Below, one piece after another: positions 51,737-60,288 of a stretch of DNA of 64,000 nt; within the stretch, counting starts at the first letter, position 1; each line of letters opens with the position of its first letter. The stretch is from Candidatus Latescibacterota bacterium. GTDB lineage: Bacteria > Latescibacterota > UBA2968 > UBA8231. Made by a program: the position numbers and the translations under genes. The notes below the pieces were generated by a model, which saw nothing but the letters and a program-made list of their open reading frames with translations, was not told where the DNA came from and did no database searches. The stretch is taken from NCBI GenBank assembly GCA_022826515.1, contig JAJDUT010000064.1, forward strand, positions 11,960 to 75,959, read 5' to 3'.

Positions 51737-53284
51737 ATGGACAAACGCAGATTGCCCATCGGCCTTCAGACGCTCCGCAAGATCCGGGAAGAGGACTGCT
51801 ACTACGTGGACAAAACCGGCTACATCCAGCGGCTGCTCGACGAGGGCACACACTACTTTCTGTCGCGGCCACGGCGCTTTGGTAAGAGCCTGTTTTTGGA
51901 CATGCTCAAGGAACTGTTCGAGGGCAACGAGCCGCTGTTTGCCGGGCTGAACATTCACGATCGCTGGGATTGGTCGGGGCACCATCCAGTGCTGCGGCTC
52001 GACTTTGGTAGCGGCCACTTCAAGGAGCCGGGCTACGTGAAGACCAACCTGATGGCCCAGTTGGATGCGGTCGAGCGGCGCACCGGAGTGGAGTCGGCCT
52101 ATGCTACTGGCCCAGAGCGATTCGCCCACCTGCTAGAGGCATTGCACGACCAAACCGGGCAGCCGGTCGTCGTGCTGATCGACGAATACGACAAGCCGAT
52201 TTTAGATGCACTGGACACGCCGGACATCGCCCGCACCAACCGCGACTTTCTGCGCGGCCTGTACGCAGTCATCAAATCCAGCGATGCCCACATCCGCTTC
52301 TCGTTCATCACCGGCGTCAGCAAATTTTCCAAAGTCAGCCTGTTTTCCGGGCTCAACAATCTCAAGGACATCACCTTAGATCCGCGCTACTCGGCCCTGT
52401 GCGGATACACGGACGCGGATTTAGATGAGGTGTTCGCGCCCGAATTGCCCGGCTTGGACCGGGACCAGATCCGCCACTGGTACAACGGCTATAGCTGGCG
52501 CGGCCCCGACAAGGTGTACAACCCCTTTGACATCCTGTTGTTCTTCGACAGCCGCGAGTTTAGAGCGTATTGGTTTGAGACCGGGTCGCCCTCGTTCCTG
52601 ATCGAGACGCTGCTCGAGCGACGGCTGGGCTCGCTGGCACTCGAAGACATGATCGGCACCGACAATCTACTGTCTAAATTCGACGTCGAGGACATCGCCA
52701 CCGAGGCGTTGCTGTTCCAAACCGGCTATCTGACGATTGCCGAGGAGCGCACCTTGGGCGGCAAGACCCTGTACCGGCTGGGCTATCCCAACCAAGAGGT
52801 CAAGCAGAGCCTCAACGAACACCTGCTGCGCGCTATGGTTCCGGATCCATCGCAGCAAGGGCGGCACGACATCCAGCTCTACGAGTTGCTCTCAGCCAAC
52901 GACTTTACTGGACTAGCGACGCTCTTTCGCGCCTTCTTCGCCAGCATTCCCTATGAGTGGCACATCAACAACGACATTGCCCAGTACGAAGGCTACTACG
53001 CCAGTGTGTTCTATTCTTGGTTTGCCGCTTTGGGACTCGACACTAGGGTCGAAGACAGCAGTAGCCACGGGCGGCTGGACATGGCCGTGTTGTTCAATGA
53101 GTGCGTCTATCTGTTTGAGTTCAAGGTAGTGGAACTGGCGTCCGCGGGTGCGGCCATGGCGCAGTTGCAGGCGCGGGGCTATGCGGACAAGTACCGTGCC
53201 CTAGGGCAATCTATGTACCTGATCGCCGTCGAGTTTAGCCGGGATGAGCGCAACCTAGCGGCGTTTGACGTGGAGCGGGCGTGA
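51737..53284 (+). CDS. AAA-ATPase-like / PD-(D/E)XK nuclease-like protein
   Basis: I use the ATG at 51737 (515 aa, MDKRRLPIGLQTLRKIRE). An in-frame TTG at 51701 exists without better support. The N-terminal half is the AAA-ATPase-like family (PF09820): DCYYVDKTGYIQRLL, a Walker-A-like SRPRRFGKSLFLDML, VVVLIDEYDKPILDAL and FSFITGVSKFSKVSLFSGLNNL. The C-terminal half is the associated PD-(D/E)XK domain (DUF1703-type, PF08011): SSSHGRLDMAVLFNECVYLFEFKV contains the D and E-x-K residues. Such proteins occur in many copies in some genomes; defence or mobile-element roles have been suggested but not settled. The last 30 bp overlap the end of the convergent PhyH gene. Confidence 0.9.
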   Translation: MDKRRLPIGLQTLRKIREEDCYYVDKTGYIQRLLDEGTHYFLSRPRRFGKSLFLDMLKELFEGNEPLFAGLNIHDRWDWSGHHPVLRLDFGSGHFKEPGYVKTNLMAQLDAVERRTGVESAYATGPERFAHLLEALHDQTGQPVVVLIDEYDKPILDALDTPDIARTNRDFLRGLYAVIKSSDAHIRFSFITGVSKFSKVSLFSGLNNLKDITLDPRYSALCGYTDADLDEVFAPELPGLDRDQIRHWYNGYSWRGPDKVYNPFDILLFFDSREFRAYWFETGSPSFLIETLLERRLGSLALEDMIGTDNLLSKFDVEDIATEALLFQTGYLTIAEERTLGGKTLYRLGYPNQEVKQSLNEHLLRAMVPDPSQQGRHDIQLYELLSANDFTGLATLFRAFFASIPYEWHINNDIAQYEGYYASVFYSWFAALGLDTRVEDSSSHGRLDMAVLFNECVYLFEFKVVELASAGAAMAQLQARGYADKYRALGQSMYLIAVEFSRDERNLAAFDVERA

Positions 53285-54160
53285 GCCTTGCAACCGCTCT
53301 GGCACCCCCACCGGCTCCCCATTGCGACACACCACCGGAAAGTGCGGGCCGGCCTCGGCCATCGGCGCGTTGTCGGGCAAATCGACGAACTGCTTCATCA
53401 GGTGCTCGCCGCCTTGGTCGAAGCGCGCCGCGCCGGTCATGTAGTGGATGGCAATGGCGCGTCGAGGCCGCGGCGACTGATTGAAAGGTGAGCCGTGCCA
53501 AGTCAGCGAGTGATGGAAAGAGACCTCCCCGCGCATCACCGGACACGGCCGCGCTGCCACCTCGCGGATATCGGCGTCGGCTGGCGGAGCAAAGCCCTGT
53601 AAGTCCTTGAAGTTTTCCAACAGCGACAAATCCCCCTGCGTGCGCAAAAACTCGATCTGGTTGCCCCACTTGTGGCTGCCGGGCACCATCCACATGCAGC
53701 CGTTTTCCTCGGTCGCGTCGTCCAACGGAATCCACGCCGAGACCGGCGTCATCGGCTTGATGATCGGCCACAAGGGCGCGTCTTGGTGCCAGTGGGTCGA
53801 GCCGCCGTAGCGCGCGGGTTTGTACTGGATCTGGTCGTGCCAGACTTGGAGGTCGGCATGGCCGGTGAGTTGGCTAATTCCCCGGACGACATCCGGGTGG
53901 TAAATCAGCCGCTCCCAAGCGGGCGCAGCCTCCCAGATATTGACAATTTGCCACACCGGATGCTCGCTGACGCCGCCCCCGCCGGCTAGGTCGCGGAAGG
54001 ACACCGGCTGTGCCTCACCGGGGGCAAAGCCGTCCGGGCCTTTGGTCAAAATCTCGTCGAGCGCGTCGCTCAATTCGCCGAGTTCTTCGTCGGAGAGCAC
54101 CCGCCCGCCGTTGAGAAAGCCGTTGCGGTGGAATTTATCGATCTGTGTTTGCGTAAGCAT
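53255..54160 (-). CDS. Phytanoyl-CoA dioxygenase (PhyH) family protein
   Basis: The ATG at 54160 (MLTQTQIDKFHRNGFLNGG) gives 301 aa and the usual family start. The frame runs back to 54295, but the extra 45 residues do not belong to the fold. The Fe(II) site is HWHQDAP (His and Asp near residue 125) and the distal His lies in SFHHSLTWHGS (about 216). RPRRAIAIHYM supplies the expected 2-oxoglutarate-binding Arg. The family uses Fe(II) and 2-oxoglutarate to hydroxylate varied substrates, and many environmental members do not act on phytanoyl-CoA. Adjacent catabolic genes suggest a small-molecule substrate. The 3' end overlaps the convergent nuclease gene by 30 bp. Confidence 0.92.
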   Translation of the reverse strand: MLTQTQIDKFHRNGFLNGGRVLSDEELGELSDALDEILTKGPDGFAPGEAQPVSFRDLAGGGGVSEHPVWQIVNIWEAAPAWERLIYHPDVVRGISQLTGHADLQVWHDQIQYKPARYGGSTHWHQDAPLWPIIKPMTPVSAWIPLDDATEENGCMWMVPGSHKWGNQIEFLRTQGDLSLLENFKDLQGFAPPADADIREVAARPCPVMRGEVSFHHSLTWHGSPFNQSPRPRRAIAIHYMTGAARFDQGGEHLMKQFVDLPDNAPMAEAGPHFPVVCRNGEPVGVPERLQGSRPLHVKRR

Positions 54161-54206
54161 GGGATTCGTCTCGGTTAGTAGTGAATGGTGAATACGCATA
54201 GGCATC

Positions 54207-54259
54207 GAGGTATCAGATGCTTCGACTCCGCTGAGCGTAAGCGAAGCATCCCATACCTC
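54207..54259. repeat. 53-bp palindromic hairpin element
   Basis: GAGGTAT (54207-54213) pairs with ATACCTC (54253-54259). After a 2-nt bulge on each side, GATGCTTCG pairs with CGAAGCATC. A further CGCT/AGCG stem may form inside the loop. It lies in the gap between the PhyH and CehA-like genes, both on the minus strand. It has no U-tract, so it resembles a REP-type repeat or mRNA-processing structure more than a terminator. Confidence 0.6.
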
Positions 54260-54304
54260 TTCTACTGTCGTGTAGTTATAGCGCGACCTAACCACTGGCC
54301 ACTT

Positions 54305-56794
54305 TTACTGCATTCGCCGGAGCAGCTCGCCCCGAGCCTCGTTGAACAAGCCAATCAGCCGCTGGCGGATCGCCTCGTCGCGGAAGACGCCAATCCTCTC
54401 GGCCCAAGCAATGCCACCCTCCATGTGCGTCAGCAGATAATTGCCCTCGGCTGGCGCAAACACGCAGCGCCGACCCACGTCGATATACACCGGTGAGGAA
54501 TGGGCCATCACCGGCCCGGCATCCGTGTAATGCGGCCCCCAGCAGCGGGCCGCGATCCAGCAGGAACGATTGGCCTTGAGCTTGAATTTCAGTTCGATCT
54601 GTTGGGCACCGGACGCGGCGACCTCGCGCGCAACGGACTCGCCATTGCAAATAAGCTCCAGCCCGGTAAGCGGCCAGACGCTTTCCGCAGTCGCCACCGC
54701 CTCGACCGTGCCGCCGTTGCCGGGCAGGTGAATTTCCTCGCCCATCTCCCGCCCCTCAACCTTCAGGTCAATCATCGCGCCGGTGCTGGCAAACGTCTGA
54801 CCGCGCCGCACAGCCTGGCACCAATTGTCAAAGGTAAACTCCTCGCCATCGCGCAACTTAGCATACGTGCGCGAGCCGCCCAAAATGCGATTATTGGACA
54901 TCTTGTCGGTGCCGCCGACAATCGGCAGCTTCTGGCCCACGTTGAGCCAGCGGTAGTAGCCCTGCTCGGCCGAACTAATCTGCTCGCCCTCCCAAATCCA
55001 GCACATCTCACCGGCGTCGGCGTGGCCCAAGACGATGTTGGCCGCGTTCTCAAAGTCGGGCAGCGGCATGTGCGGCATAATGACCAGCCCGCCCTGTTTT
55101 TTGCACTCCTCAGCCCAATCGGCCATCAGCGCATCCACCGAGCCGCCAACCCAATCCTCATTGGCCCCGCCGGTACACATCGGCGCGACCAGTTCCTTAA
55201 GACCGAGCAAGCTAATATGCCCAAGCACGTGCTGCCGATTCTCCTGGCTGACCCAAACCAAGTGATTGTCGCTGCTGGTCGGTGCCAAGCCGCCGGTAAA
55301 CTCTTCCCACGAGGTGAACAGCCGACCCCACTGGCTGGCCAACAGATGCACCACATTGAGGTCTTCGCCCTCGGCTTCTAGGTGCGACGACTGGGAGGAA
55401 AGAAAATGCACGTGGGTATCCCCCGAATAGTACCCGCGCTGCTTCATGTCAAAGGCGCGTTTGACCTTGAGCGTCAGCGCGTTCTGTCCGGGCTTGATCT
55501 CAACATGCTGGCGCAGCGGCTGGTACTCAAAGCCGCGCACGACCTCGGCGTACACCGGGCCGATGGGCAAGTCGATCTGGCAGGTGCCGTCGATGTACGC
55601 GTAGGGCACGCCCCCGGTCTTACAGTCGCCGCCCATGTCCTCAAACCACGCCACATTGACATCGGCTTGGTGGCCGTGCGGTGCAAGATAGGCTCCGTGC
55701 TCGGAGCGGAAGTGGACGCGGGTTCCCACGGGCTGGCCGGTATCCGCGTCCTCGACCCGCACATGGACCCACTGCTTGCCGGACGGCGCGACGACCTCAA
55801 TGCGCACCTTGCCTTGGGCGACTTTCTTTTCTTTCAGCACGTCGCCCCAGCAGATGCGCTCTTCGACCTCGTCTCCCGCCTTGATGGCGAGCTGCCCTTC
55901 TGTTGATCCATGGATTTCCAGATAGCCACCGTCAACCGTCTCCTGTCCACCCCGTCCCCAGCCCGCTTCCTCGGAGGTAAGAAAATCCGCACTCGGCACC
56001 CAAAGCTGATCTTGGCGCACGATTTCACCGCGCTCCATCGCCACTTCGGGCGCTCCTTCGGCATCGACCCGCAGCGCCACCTCCTGCCGCGCCGGCCAAG
56101 CAAAGGGATCGCGCTCCTCGTGGCAGAGCGTAATGCCAGCTAAAGCTAGTGCCGTAGGACCAGCCGCCGACACCGCAATCGCCGCAATTTCCTTGTCGGG
56201 CGCGGGATTTTCCCAGTCGTAGAGCCACCAACCCTGGAGGTCTCCCCCCTCGCGCGTAAAGGCCCCAGTCTGCACCATGCCATAGCTGTGCTCAAGGCTG
56301 TTCAGTGGCACCGAGTAGTAGTGGCGGCAATTGCGACAGAGAAAGGGATGGTGCCCCCAAGGTACCTGCACGTCGTGGATTTCAAAGCGGCGACGCAATA
56401 GCTGCTCGACCGAGCTACCGTCGGCATAGAGAACGCGATAGGTCCCAATCTCCTCGCCCGTGCCCTCAACCGTGGCCCACTCTCCCGGCACTGGCGCACA
56501 AGTGTGGGCGTAGAGGATGCGCCGCGCCTTGGCGTTTACTGGGATCTCTGCCGATGCACTCACCCCATCCCCGGCTTCTTGCGCCACCAGCACCACAGCC
56601 CGGTCCGCACCTGCGGCTGCCAAGCTAAAGGGCACGCCCCAAAACTGGTGCTCGCCCCAAGGCAGACCCACGAGCGGGGTATTGTCAGGTGCGTCGTCGG
56701 GTGCCGACCAGAGCTTGCCGTCTTTGGACTCAACATTGCCAGTGCCAGCGTTATAGGTTGCGCTCAAATCCAACGGTACAAATAGGTCGTTCAT
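54305..56794 (-). CDS. CehA/McbA-family metallohydrolase, paralogue 1
   Basis: The product has 829 aa with no signal peptide. The N-terminal about 440 residues are beta-rich and include VHVRVEDADTGQPVGTRVHFRSEHG and VVRGFEYQPLRQHVEIKPGQNAL. The PHP-type metal domain begins RGYYSGDTHVHFLSS (HxH near residue 460). It continues with EAEGEDLNVVHLLASQWG, VIMPHMPLPD and PIVGGTDKMS, supplying the expected His, Glu and Asp ligands. The family includes carbaryl- and methylcarbamate-cleaving hydrolases, but natural substrates are mostly unknown. CxxC-like FLCRNCRHYY near residue 150 is specific to this copy. Paralogue 2 lies upstream on the same strand, with a toxin-antitoxin pair between them. Confidence 0.85.
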   Translation of the reverse strand: MNDLFVPLDLSATYNAGTGNVESKDGKLWSAPDDAPDNTPLVGLPWGEHQFWGVPFSLAAAGADRAVVLVAQEAGDGVSASAEIPVNAKARRILYAHTCAPVPGEWATVEGTGEEIGTYRVLYADGSSVEQLLRRRFEIHDVQVPWGHHPFLCRNCRHYYSVPLNSLEHSYGMVQTGAFTREGGDLQGWWLYDWENPAPDKEIAAIAVSAAGPTALALAGITLCHEERDPFAWPARQEVALRVDAEGAPEVAMERGEIVRQDQLWVPSADFLTSEEAGWGRGGQETVDGGYLEIHGSTEGQLAIKAGDEVEERICWGDVLKEKKVAQGKVRIEVVAPSGKQWVHVRVEDADTGQPVGTRVHFRSEHGAYLAPHGHQADVNVAWFEDMGGDCKTGGVPYAYIDGTCQIDLPIGPVYAEVVRGFEYQPLRQHVEIKPGQNALTLKVKRAFDMKQRGYYSGDTHVHFLSSQSSHLEAEGEDLNVVHLLASQWGRLFTSWEEFTGGLAPTSSDNHLVWVSQENRQHVLGHISLLGLKELVAPMCTGGANEDWVGGSVDALMADWAEECKKQGGLVIMPHMPLPDFENAANIVLGHADAGEMCWIWEGEQISSAEQGYYRWLNVGQKLPIVGGTDKMSNNRILGGSRTYAKLRDGEEFTFDNWCQAVRRGQTFASTGAMIDLKVEGREMGEEIHLPGNGGTVEAVATAESVWPLTGLELICNGESVAREVAASGAQQIELKFKLKANRSCWIAARCWGPHYTDAGPVMAHSSPVYIDVGRRCVFAPAEGNYLLTHMEGGIAWAERIGVFRDEAIRQRLIGLFNEARGELLRRMQ

Positions 56795-56877
56795 TAGGAA
56801 TTTCCTTTCTCAGGTGAAGGGCTGCTCAATATATCCCGACTAGAATCGCCGGGCAAGCAGGCCGCCTTGGCCTCGCT

Positions 56878-56909
56878 ATCTACCTGATAGGTGGATTTTT
56901 TCCTATATT
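56878..56909 (+). promoter_or_regulatory. Candidate operator and -10 element for the toxin-antitoxin pair
   Basis: An imperfect inverted repeat at 56878-56896 (ATCTACCT, then GAT, then AGGTGGAT; seven of eight arm pairs) lies just upstream of TATATT (56904-56909) and about 60 bp before the toxin ATG. A HigA-type antitoxin commonly represses its own operon through such a site. The -35 match is weak. Confidence 0.4.
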
Positions 56910-56957
56910 CGGTTCCAGCAAATACACCGCGGACGAGCTAAAAAATTCCGGGTTCGC

Positions 56958-57317
56958 ATGAACGCAGAGCCTATCCTCAGCGTCGTCTTCTTTCGTACCG
57001 ATGCGGGACGTGAACCCGTGCGTCAATGGCTCAAAAGCCTCGATGCGACCGATCGCAAGGCCATTGGTGAGGATATAAAATTGGTACAATTTCGTTGGCC
57101 TTTGGGCTTGCCTCTCGTTAGGAAAATGGAACCGTATCTATGGGAAATTCGCAGCAACCTAAGTGGAGGGCGTGTTTCAAGGGTTTTGTTCACTACTGAA
57201 GGGCGCGATATGATACTTCTGCACGGTTTTATCAAGAAGTCTCAGAAGATCCTACCAAGGGATTTGAGTACAGCGCGAAATCGAAGAAATCTATGGAAAA
57301 GTGAGAGAACAACATGA
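56958..57317 (+). CDS. RelE/HigB-type toxin (phage Gp49-like family)
   Basis: The 119-aa product matches the Gp49-like/HigB branch (PF05973) of RelE/ParE-fold toxins: VVFFRTDAGREPVRQWLKSLDATDRKAIGEDI, LGLPLVRKMEPYLWEIRSNLSGGRVSRVLF and MILLHGFIKKSQKILPRDLSTA. These toxins act as ribosome-dependent mRNA interferases. The toxin precedes the antitoxin, as in higBA loci, and their frames overlap by ATGA. It lies between two paralogous hydrolase genes that face the other way. It is a typical mobile stability module. Confidence 0.92.
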   Translation: MNAEPILSVVFFRTDAGREPVRQWLKSLDATDRKAIGEDIKLVQFRWPLGLPLVRKMEPYLWEIRSNLSGGRVSRVLFTTEGRDMILLHGFIKKSQKILPRDLSTARNRRNLWKSERTT

Positions 57318-57592
57318 ATAAGTATAGCGGCAGCAATTTTGATGATTTTCTCGCCGAGGAAGGCCTGCTCGAGGAAGTATCCGCACGCGCACAAAAGCGG
57401 TTGTTGGCCCTGCAAATCGAGGACGTCATAAAGGCGACCAACCTGAGCAAAACGAAAATTGCAGAAAACATGAGTACGGATACGGCGCAATTGAATCATC
57501 TGCTTGATCCAGACAATACCTCCATTACGTTGGAATCGTTGAATCGCCTCGCTCGCGCCATGGGCAAGCGCCTTCGTATCGAACTGGCCTAA
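57314..57592 (+). CDS. HigA-type XRE-family antitoxin
   Basis: The 92-aa product starts inside the toxin stop (ATGA). It has a helix-turn-helix at about residues 35-70: IEDVIKATNLSKTKIAENMSTDTAQLNHLLD followed by TSITLESLNRLARAMGKRLRIELA. The N-terminal NFDDFLAEEGLLEEVSARAQKRLLALQ probably contacts the toxin. It should neutralise the HigB-like toxin and repress the operon. Confidence 0.9.
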   Translation: MNKYSGSNFDDFLAEEGLLEEVSARAQKRLLALQIEDVIKATNLSKTKIAENMSTDTAQLNHLLDPDNTSITLESLNRLARAMGKRLRIELA

Positions 57593-57621
57593 CCAAAGAC
57601 ATTGCCGCTGCCCAAGGCGCC

Positions 57622-60105
57622 TCAGTGCGGCACGCCCAACTGGTGCATCCGGCGATGGATCGCCTCGCGCGCTTGGAGGAAGGGCCGCTCCAGATAGGCG
57701 AGGTGATCCGCCTCGCCGTGATGGTGCGTAATGTCGTCGCGCAGATGCAGACGGCTGTTGTGGCGGATGTAGTGCAGTGAACCATCCACCAAAGTCAGCA
57801 TGTACTGCGCCGTCTCTTGGTTGAACATCCACCACTCGCCGCCGCAGGCCAGATACACCGGCGAGGTGTGTGCCATGATCCCCCGCCCCCAGCCATCAAA
57901 GTGCGGCACACTTTGCTCGTAGCCCGGCCCGCTACACCGCGCCGCCAGCCATGAGTGCTCCTCCACCTTCACCTCGGCCTTCAAGCTCAACTTGCGCCCC
58001 CCTTTGGAATCCTCGCTAGAGGCTACCACCCGTCCCTCCTGCACCACTTCCAGCGTATGGATCGGCACCACTGACTCGGCCTCGGCGACCACCTCCACCG
58101 TTCCGCCATTACCCGGTAGCTGCACCGTGTCGCCCACTTCGTGGCCATCGACGCTGAAGCGGATCAGCGGACCGCCGCTGTGGAAGGTGCGGCCCGCGGC
58201 CATGTACTTGCACCAGTTGTCATAAGTGAACGGCTCGTCCTTGGGGATCTGCACATAGGTGCGATAGATCCCCACCGGCACGTCGCTACTCATCTTATCC
58301 GTGCCGCCGACCAACGGCAGCTTGTACCCGCAATTGAGATAGCGGTAGTACTCGCCGTGCATGTACGTCCCGTGCCGGAGCATCTCCACTGCGTCGGCAC
58401 GTCCGGTGGCAATCAGGGAGGCTGGCTCGCCGTTGGGGCTAGGCAAATGCGGGATCACCACGCTACCGCCCTGCTCCCGGCAGCGGTCGGCCCACTCGGC
58501 CATGGGCACTTCAAGCGTCCCGCCCAATTCGGCTTCGCCCGGGCCGTCCGAGCACCACGGCATCACCGGCTCCTTCAGCCCCATGAGGATCAGATGCCCC
58601 AAAAAGTGCTGCCTGTTCTCTTGGGACACATAGACGATGTGATCGCCGTTGGGTGTAGCCATCTCGCCGCCGGTAAATTCCTCGGTATTGGTAAACAGCC
58701 CACCCCACTGGGATTGCAGCAGGTTGACCACGTTCAAATCCTCGCCCTGCGCCTCAGTGAGGCTGCCCTGCGCCGACAGGAAATGCACGTGCGAGTCGCC
58801 GCTGTACCAGCCCTCCTCGTTCATCTGCCGCCAGCGCTTCAGCCGCAGCTCCAAGGTGCGCTGGCCTGGCTCGATTTCCACTTTGGTGCGCAGCGGCTCG
58901 TATTCATAGCCACGCGCCACATCCACGATCACCTCGCCGCGCGGCAACCAGCCTTGGCAGGTGCCGTCGATGTACGCATAGGTGATCTGCCCCAAGCGCA
59001 CATCGCCGCCCACATCGAAGTGCCAAGTCCCCATGTTGGAGTTGACGTGGGCGTGGTGGCCGTGCGGGGCATAGGGGATGCCCTCCGGCGAGCGGAAGTG
59101 AACGCGGCAGGGCACGGGTTTCCCAGTGGCGTCGTCAATGACCTTGGTATGCACCCAGTTGCGCCCGCGCTCTACCACTTCTAACTGCACTCGCGGCGAA
59201 GCCTCTACACGGCCCTGCTGCCGCACCTCGCCCCAGCCGGCCTCGCCCAAAACTTCCCCGTCTCGCTTGACCTGCACGGTAGCCGACGGATTGGCGGCAA
59301 TTTCCACGTATGAAGGACTACTGCCCTCGTTTTGGGCTTCGCCCCAGCCTTTGCGCCCATCGAGGAAATCCTCGGTTGTATCCTCCGGCAATGGGTAGGG
59401 ATAGGTCGCAACGCCCCGATCAACTTCCACTTCGAGAGCGGCGGACTGGCGCGCGTCCTCCTCTTGCGGCAGGGTGATAATGACCTCGCGCGTGCCCTCG
59501 CGGCAGATCGGCTCTTCGTCCAAATCGCTCAGGGTGATCCCGCCGATGACAAAGGCCGGGCCCGCAGCCTCGATGACGATTTTTGCCAACCCCTTGTCCG
59601 GGTGCGGATTCGGCCACGCCCAGAGCACGAAGTGCTGCGCGCGCCCGCCATCAACCTCGGTCTGGCGACGCCCGGCCATGTCCCACGGGCCTTCGGTGCG
59701 CGGCAAGAGCTGATCGTTCGTATCCGGCACCGCCACAAACGGCGTGCCGCCATACGACGACGGCACAGTCGAGATTTCAAAGCGGTCGCGCACGGGCACC
59801 TTGAGCACATCGCCGTCCTCGTAGTGCAGCGCGTATTCAGCTACCAGCGTCGCCAGCGGCCCATTATCGGCAATCCGCGACTCCAACAGGCGATGCGCCA
59901 CAATCATCCAAGTCGCCCGATGGCCGACCGGAATTTCCACGCTTGACTGCTCCCCATCGCAGGCGATCAGGCAGCGCTCCGCATCGCTACCGAGCGCAAA
60001 AGGCAAGCCGCGAAAGCTTTGTGCGCCGAGCGGCCCTTGGCCCCCCAAGACGTCCAATCCGGCGTTGTATAGCGCGTTCAAGTCCAGCGGTGTGTAGGTG
60101 CCCAT
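57622..60105 (-). CDS. CehA/McbA-family metallohydrolase, paralogue 2
   Basis: The ATG at 60105 follows AAAGGAGG closely and gives 827 aa (MGTYTPLDLNALYNAG). The frame extends to 60210 but the extra residues are not family-like. The layout equals that of 54305-56794: an N-terminal beta region with WVHTKVIDDATGKPVPCRVHFRSPEG and VARGYEYEPLRTKVEIEPGQ, then the PHP-type domain EGWYSGDSHVHFLSA (HxH near residue 440), EAQGEDLNVVNLLQSQWG, VVIPHLPSPNG and PLVGGTDKMS. The substrate is unknown. It is divergent from the enolase-superfamily gene, with 183 bp between starts. Confidence 0.85.
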   Translation of the reverse strand: MGTYTPLDLNALYNAGLDVLGGQGPLGAQSFRGLPFALGSDAERCLIACDGEQSSVEIPVGHRATWMIVAHRLLESRIADNGPLATLVAEYALHYEDGDVLKVPVRDRFEISTVPSSYGGTPFVAVPDTNDQLLPRTEGPWDMAGRRQTEVDGGRAQHFVLWAWPNPHPDKGLAKIVIEAAGPAFVIGGITLSDLDEEPICREGTREVIITLPQEEDARQSAALEVEVDRGVATYPYPLPEDTTEDFLDGRKGWGEAQNEGSSPSYVEIAANPSATVQVKRDGEVLGEAGWGEVRQQGRVEASPRVQLEVVERGRNWVHTKVIDDATGKPVPCRVHFRSPEGIPYAPHGHHAHVNSNMGTWHFDVGGDVRLGQITYAYIDGTCQGWLPRGEVIVDVARGYEYEPLRTKVEIEPGQRTLELRLKRWRQMNEEGWYSGDSHVHFLSAQGSLTEAQGEDLNVVNLLQSQWGGLFTNTEEFTGGEMATPNGDHIVYVSQENRQHFLGHLILMGLKEPVMPWCSDGPGEAELGGTLEVPMAEWADRCREQGGSVVIPHLPSPNGEPASLIATGRADAVEMLRHGTYMHGEYYRYLNCGYKLPLVGGTDKMSSDVPVGIYRTYVQIPKDEPFTYDNWCKYMAAGRTFHSGGPLIRFSVDGHEVGDTVQLPGNGGTVEVVAEAESVVPIHTLEVVQEGRVVASSEDSKGGRKLSLKAEVKVEEHSWLAARCSGPGYEQSVPHFDGWGRGIMAHTSPVYLACGGEWWMFNQETAQYMLTLVDGSLHYIRHNSRLHLRDDITHHHGEADHLAYLERPFLQAREAIHRRMHQLGVPH

Positions 60106-60288
60106 GGTCTCCTCCTTTGAAGTTGTCTTACGTTTGGGCTGATAAAATGGCTTGGGGGACCGACTTGTGCAAAAAGAATGGATGCATCCCACCTGGCCAA
60201 CCAACGACACTCAACGCTTGCGTCTCCTCTCCCCCTCCCGTAACTTGGCCGCCAACCACCTTCGCCGCCCATCAAGGAGCTTCCCAAG

